Source: Anthonomus grandis grandis
Taxonomy: Eukaryota > Arthropoda > Insecta > Coleoptera > Curculionidae
Direction of reading: 5' to 3'
Length of the DNA: 64,000 nt
Assembly (NCBI RefSeq): GCF_022605725.1
Contig: NC_065549.1
Coordinates: 2,232,001 to 2,296,000, forward strand
In this document: one piece after another, positions 58,820-64,000 of the stretch
How the letters are laid out: each line of letters starts with the position of its first letter
Position numbering within the stretch: position 1 is the first letter of the stretch
Notes under the pieces: generated by a model
What the model was told of the DNA's origin: nothing
Databases searched by the model: none
The model's input: only the letters and a program-made list of their open reading frames with translations
Position numbers and translations under genes: made by a program

Positions 58820-59060
58820 TATGATTTTTACAAATTTCATTAAATTTCTACAGACTTTTTTGCGAATTTCTACTAATTTTTTAACTTCCTCAAGGCTCCC
58901 AACATATCAGTAATTTTTTAAAATTTCCAGTTATTTTTTATTTTTCTTAACCTTCACAACAATTTGAATTTTCCCGATTGTTTTTTCGAATTTTCGCAAA
59001 TTGTTTAGGAACCCCTATGAACTTTTGTTTGATTTATTTAAAGTTTGTTACATCTTTTTT
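58820..59060 (-). repeat. T-rich family continues after the LINE
   Basis: CTCCCAACATATCAGTAATT at 58,887 matches CTCCCAAGATGTCAGCAATT at 57,669 on the other side of the LINE. This shows the LINE landed in a pre-existing array. Confidence 0.7.
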
Positions 59061-59940
59061 TCAAAAATTTTTCAAAAATTTTGAATAAAAAAATTTTGAT
59101 ATTTTCAGACCGAAATACCTTGAATTATAACTTCAAATACCCGGAATATTACTATACTACTACCTTACCTACGACTACCTTAGATACCTAAAATCAGTAG
59201 AAGGCAATTTATTTAATAACTTTAAATCCCTGGAATAAAATGGAAAAATGACTCCAAATATAAAAGTGACTATAACTGCCATAAGAAGTAGCTTTGGAAT
59301 TTAAGACAATAAGTATTAAATTGTTTATTGTCCCAACATTCTAAACATAAAATAAAAATATTCCAAAAGCCTGGAATAAATGAACCACTTGAAAAATAAG
59401 TTAAGTAAGTCTTATTTTTTTGTATTCGATTAATTATTTAATTTTAAAGTAGTGAATACTATTTTTTTGCAAATAAATCCTATCCTAGATTGTATTTCTG
59501 ATTATTGTTAAATTTCCTTCGAACCGGATTATTCTTACTAATGCCTTTTTGGAATTTTCCATCTTTAATCTACGGTGGCCTAAATGGAAACGAGTCTCTT
59601 TTTACCAAAAGCACTGCGATGGTACCAACTTTAATTTATTATCTATTTTTGAAATAAATTAATTAAACAGAAAGCAGTGATCCAAATGCGTTTAATTAAT
59701 TTTTACAAAAAAGCTTACTATATGAATTACAGATATTTGGCTCACGAGTTTTACTTATCATATAATAAGTAACTTATCATATTATTTATATTCTCGAATT
59801 TGTAATACTTTTTTATTTTAATTAATATTCAACTGACCCGCATGGGCCTATAATTGGAAAAACAAATTTATTTATTTTAAGGAAAATTTACGATGTAAGG
59901 CTATGAAACAAGTAACGTCAATGATATAAAATAAAAATTG
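59060..59940. other. AT-rich non-coding DNA with scattered CTGGAATAAA motifs
   Basis: CCCTGGAATAAAATGG near 59,228 and GCCTGGAATAAATG near 59,370 belong to the 38.9-kb motif family. Otherwise nothing recognised. Confidence 0.45.
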
Positions 59941-60590
59941 AGATTTAGGTATAAAAAGTGACAAAACCTCACAGTGTTGGGTGCCAAAAAGCAAACTTTA
60001 TCCTAAAAAAAAAAGGGAAATGTGTGCATATTTTCAAACTAAAAAAATCAAAATTTAAGGAAGAGAAACTAAGAAAAATGTACACTAAAAAACAAAAACT
60101 AATGATTTTTTTTTTCAATTAAGAAAAATGTCTGGCACTATTACAGAAAAAAATATTAAAAATTTTAGGTAGAAAACTCAGTGTTGCGTGCCAAAAATAT
60201 GATTTTTATTTACACCGAGGTTTATTTACATTGAGGTTTTTGTGATAAATTGAAAAAACTACACACAGTTGGGCGCCCAAAATTAGTAAATTTTTCGTTG
60301 GAATTTTAACGAAAAACTCATACTGTAAACCAAAAATCAATAGTTTTTTCCATAAAGAAAAATTGGTCTTTAATTAAAAAAAATATGTACTATTGCAAGA
60401 AATGCTTTTTACGATAGAAAAACCGGTCAGAAAGGAAATCCACACTATTTTCCCATCAAAACACTCAGTTTTTTTTTAATTTTAAAAATTAAAAAAAAGA
60501 CACACACACTCAGTTGGGCGCCAAAAAATCTCTTCCTATGAAAATTTTAGATCTAAAACAAGGAAAAAACCATACTGTTGGACGTGAAAA
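59940..60590 (-). repeat. Primer-site-like motif family, reversed, degenerate
   Basis: GTTGGGTGCCA (59,976), GTTGCGTGCCA (60,183), GTTGGGCGCCCA (60,268), GTTGGGCGCCA (60,513) and a decayed GTTGGACGTG near 60,571 are each preceded by an ACACTCA-like sequence and lie in A-rich sequence with GAAAAACTCA blocks. These are minus-strand copies of TGGCGCCCAAC. The flanking sequence is less like the 34-37 kb units than those are to each other. Confidence 0.6.
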
Positions 60591-60787
60591 AGATCTGAGA
60601 TAGACCCTTACTCCACATGCTAATATTCACATTTTTCACTTAGATACTCCTCACTCCCAGTACATATCACCCCAAAACCTCTTCTTCTCAACAATGATCA
60701 TTTTTGTATTCCGTCAAAACCCTTCTTATTACGATGACAGTTAAACCCAATACTCGTTAGGATCTACATTTAAATAAGGCATTAAGT

Positions 60788-60824
<37 letters not shown>

Positions 60825-61080
60825 CTAGTATAGAGGTCTAGCTCCGGCACAATTTAGTTTATGCACGAATTTAACGAGTTTTAATGCATCCAGCGACTAC
60901 GTTTTATGCGGTGTGTCGCGCATATTAATGCGACCCTTTATTTTTTATGAGCAGGCTTGTAATATAAAGGCTCGGCTTTAACGGTCCAGTTAGGAAACAT
61001 TGTAAGTTTTAACGTTTTCTCACGACAAAGTAACCACCCTTATACATATATACAGTTTATACGTATTTTATTTCGGTAAT
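60590..61080. other. Unique island with TAA microsatellite
   Basis: (TAA)n at 60,789-60,822, about 11 repeats. The following 200 bp is CpG-containing and balanced (CCAGCGACTACGTTTTATGC, GTGTGTCGCGCATATTAATG), with no frame. Candidate island. Confidence 0.45.
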
Positions 61081-61430
61081 AGTCTTCAATTTAGGAAACT
61101 TATGGTTTATTAGATAAGTAAGTAATTCATAATTCCAAGTGATTTTTATTAATTTAGAAATATGCAGTTACAGAGAATTATTAAAATGCACTTAAGCTCC
61201 GAAGAACTAGTCCAAAAATCCCAAAAATACCTTAAAAAAACATTTTTAGATAGGACAAACAACATTCTTATTAATTAGTTTAAAAATTATAAAATATTAA
61301 ATTCTTCTAGGTATAACATAGAAGATAATAATAGCGTACAAATACATATTGTACTGGCAGTTTTATATATTTTTTTTATCTGACTATAACTAGCAATTAA
61401 ATATTAGCTTTAAAAGTATCTGTCACACTT
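61080..61430. other. AT-rich non-coding DNA
   Basis: Nothing recognised before the satellite begins. Confidence 0.4.
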
Positions 61431-62170
61431 TCTCCTTAGTCATCACTACCTGAAATGGTCCAATACTTCTGGAAAATAGGACTTCAATGGATCAATATGG
61501 ACTCTTAACAGAATTTGTCAAAAATATTCTTCTGAATATCATGCTTTTTGTTTTATTAGAATATTCCTATTAATTATTAAAAATATGAAATTTTAAAGAA
61601 AGTAGTCGCCATGAAGATCAGACATTATTTTTAATCATCACTACCTAAAAAAGCGAATATTTTTGAAAATATTACTTGAATCAATATGAACACTTAACAG
61701 CATTTATCAAGAATATTTTTTTGAATATCATGCTTTTTGTTTCATAAGAATATTTTTATTAGTTGTTAAAATATCGAAGTTTAAAGTGAGTAGTCTCCTC
61801 AAATAGTGTTCCTAAGCATCACTATCTAAAGTGGCGGATATTTTTGGAAAATGTGACTTGAATTAATATGGACCCTTAAGAGCATTTGTCAAAAACATTC
61901 TTCTGAATATCATGCTTTTTATTTCATTAGAATATTCCTATAAATTTTTAATACATTGAACTTTGAAGTAAATATTTGGTTACTACTACTTAAATAGCGG
62001 ATATATCTGAAGATATTGCTTTAATAAATTTGGACCCTTAATAGCATTACTAACAATATTCTTCTGAATATAATGTTTTTTGATTCATAAGAATATTCCC
62101 GTAAATTTTGAAGTGAGTAGTCGCCATGAAGATCATACTTTATCTTTAACCATTACTACCTAAAAAGGCA
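61430..62170 (-). repeat. 187-bp satellite family, reversed, about 4 units
   Basis: CTTCTGAATATCATGCTTTT or a variant occurs at about 61,530, 61,718, 61,901 and 62,062, spacing 160-188 bp. Each is preceded by CA(A/G)(A/C)ATTTG(T)CAA and followed by CATAAGAATATT. On the minus strand this is the same order as the 63-64 kb units. Confidence 0.88.
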
Positions 62171-62950
62171 AATACTTTGAAAAATACCAGAGGGGTGTCA
62201 AATAGGACCAGGATATATAGCTAAAAAATAAATTATCTTCTTAACAATGGAATATTGAAATATTTTTAACTCTAATTAAACGTGTCATGCATATCAGACT
62301 CGTGCCCTTATACCACATGTCCAACTAATGAAATAAACTTAATTCACTTTAACTAATAATACCATGATAAACATAAAAAGTGTCATGGTGGTGGTTTAAA
62401 ACGAGTGAGAACCCATCAAAGAACAGTCGCTTAAGTACTTTTATTATTAAACCCATATGCCTCCCTAACAGTGTGTGTCTTAACGATCCGAATAACGCAA
62501 CATCTTTCTCTAATAATTTAATATTTAATCAAGAGGAAGCATATTATTCTAGGCCCACATACGTGCATTTCTCAATTATTAATAATAAGGAAAACGACCG
62601 TTCTCCCGAGTGAGACGAAGGTACCTAAGTTTCGCGTGTTAGAAAGAGAACAACCGAGAATTCGCTCATCTAGATTTGTTCCGCGTATGTAATTGAAGTA
62701 ATAATTTCGCCTACATGTTGATTAATATAAATAAAATATAACTAGTGCCATCCTGTTTCTCTGCCTTCTAGGTAATCTAATATGTAGTATAATATAACTC
62801 GGTCTTACGTTATTACACGCTATTCTTGAGATAAACAGTTATTTTCGGAATGTAATAGTTTATTGTGTGTGTGCCCCTTAGGATTTCTCTTTTAATGGCG
62901 AAATATTTAAATTATTATAGAATTAACGGGAGTATTCTCATCGAATTAAA
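62170..62950. other. Unique island between opposite-facing satellite arrays
   Basis: A balanced core at about 62,380-62,800. The 77-codon plus frame (62,380-62,613) is the least compositionally biased frame here but resembles no known family. I do not call it a gene. The island is bracketed by the same satellite in opposite orientations. Confidence 0.4.
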
Positions 62951-64000
62951 AGCATGTGATTAGGAAGAATATTCGCTACAAATATTGTTAAAGGTTCAAA
63001 CCAATTTGAGCAATATATTTATAAAAATCCTCCACCCTAATTCAACGAATATCAATGAGAATATTCCCTACAAATACTGTTAAAGGTTAAATCCAATCGA
63101 AGCGATATTTCCCTTATTATCCAACATTTTAGAGAATGAGAATATTCTTGTCAAACAAAATATTCAAAAGAATTTTTTTTAGGGAAAAGGGGCCAAATTA
63201 GTCCAAGCAATATTTTTCGAATTATACACCATTTTAGGTGATTATGGTTAAGGACAATATTTGAATTTCGAGGTGACTATTCACTTCAAAATTCCTCATA
63301 GTAAAAATGAATAAGCATATTCTTGCTGGTAAGGGTCAAAATTAGTACAAGTAATATTTTCAGAAATATTTGCTATTTTAGGTAGTAAGGACAATGTCGA
63401 TTTTCGAGATGATCACTCTTTTCAAAGTTCGATATTTTCAAAATTATGGGGAATATTCTTATGAAACAAGAAGCATGATATTCAAAAAACTATTCTTGAC
63501 AAATGCTTTTAAGGGTCCAAATTGGTTCAAGTAATATTTTCAGAAATATTTGCCATTTTATGTAGTGATGACTAAGGACATCACTTTAAGGTGGTCACTT
63601 ACTTCAAAGTTCGATATATTAAAAACTAATGGGAATATTCTTATAAAATAAAAAGCGGGATATTTAGAAGAATATTCTTGACATATGCCGTCAAAGATCC
63701 AAATTAGACTAAGCAATATTTTTAGAAATATTCGATGTTTTATATAGTAATGACTAAGGAGAATGAGTGATCTTCAGGGTGGCTACTCACTTCAAAGTTC
63801 GATATATTAAAAACTAATGGAAATATTCTTATGAAATAAAAACCAAAATAATTAGAAAAATATTCTTGACAAATGCTGTCAAAGGTCCAAATTAGACCAA
63901 ACAATATTTTCAGAAATATTCGTTATTTTATGTGGTAATTACTAAGGACATTACTTTGAGATATCCACTCACTTTAAAGTTCGATATATTAAAAATTAAA
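62950..64000 (+). repeat. 187-bp satellite family, forward, about 5 units to the window edge
   Basis: TATTCTTGACA(A/T)ATGC falls at about 63,491, 63,673 and 63,861 (182-188 bp), with more diverged units from about 62,960. Each unit has GCATGATATTCA or GGGATATTTAGA, AATATT(T/C)TTAGAAATATT, GTAGTGATGACTAAGGA and CTACTCACTTCAAAGTTCGA, matching in order the 3.5-5.8 kb array. The array continues past the window end. Confidence 0.9.

Noticed and set aside
62380..62613. 77-codon plus-strand frame in the 62.6-kb island
   Set aside because: Composition is acceptable but no family is recognised. The block is better explained as a unique non-coding island. Conservation data could change this.
1..64000. 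CRISPR array, bacterial operons or rRNA/tRNA genes
   Set aside because: The DNA is eukaryotic in character. The tandem arrays have long diverged units without unique spacers. No tRNA A- and B-box pair or rRNA sequence was seen.

Overview
This window reads as AT-rich, intron-free intergenic DNA from an arthropod, most likely an insect. The evidence is the mix of mobile elements: Jockey-group non-LTR retrotransposons, a BEL/Pao LTR-retrotransposon fragment, a mariner-superfamily element of the type found in many insect genomes, and a hAT fragment. Hammerhead-ribozyme-like motifs of the Penelope-like-element type point the same way. A beetle is plausible, but the sequence does not fix the order. 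I see no intact host protein-coding gene, no tRNA and no rRNA. Every long recognisable open frame is a decayed transposon gene.

Layout. 0.1-3.0 kb is a TA-flanked element with long inverted arms. 3.5-5.8 kb is a satellite of about 187 bp. 5.8-7.5 kb is unique DNA with a GC-richer core. 7.5-9.4 kb is one LINE inserted in opposite orientation inside the reverse transcriptase of another. 10.5-10.8 kb is a small inverted-repeat structure, and 11.0-11.9 kb is the 187-bp family on the other strand. 14.0-15.5 kb holds hAT and unassigned transposon remnants. 18.6-20.1 kb is a complete-ended but coding-dead mariner-like element, followed by a LINE 3' fragment (20.2-20.9 kb). 21.7-24.6 kb is a diverged tandem family, interrupted by a hairpin carrying a G-quadruplex motif. 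24.6-27.0 kb is the BEL/Pao pol fragment. 28.6-32.2 kb is a 21-copy, 174-bp satellite with a dimeric higher-order repeat. 32.4-37.9 kb is a repeat family whose units each carry a TGGCGCCCAAC motif, which is the core of a tRNA-Lys primer-binding site. 38.9-45.3 kb holds two short-motif families (CTGGAAT and CTAGGGGTACG). 46-50.6 kb and 51.6-54.7 kb hold further families, including a 175-bp array at 48.3-49.8 kb. 57.8-58.7 kb is a LINE with a single internal stop. 60-64 kb holds more of the primer-site-like family and the 187-bp satellite.

Between the repeats lie short blocks of unique DNA that look different: better base balance, retained CpG, and homeodomain- or forkhead-like motifs. The clearest are near 3.2, 6.8, 13.1, 27.4, 33.2, 38.3, 41.1, 47.8, 51, 55.2, 60.9 and 62.6 kb. 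They would fit conserved regulatory islands in a gene desert, but that is inference.

Two patterns stand out. First, several unrelated repeat families have a period of 174-188 bp, close to nucleosome spacing. Second, most families occur as pairs in opposite orientation on either side of a unique island. Many boundaries given here are approximate because the repeats are diverged.
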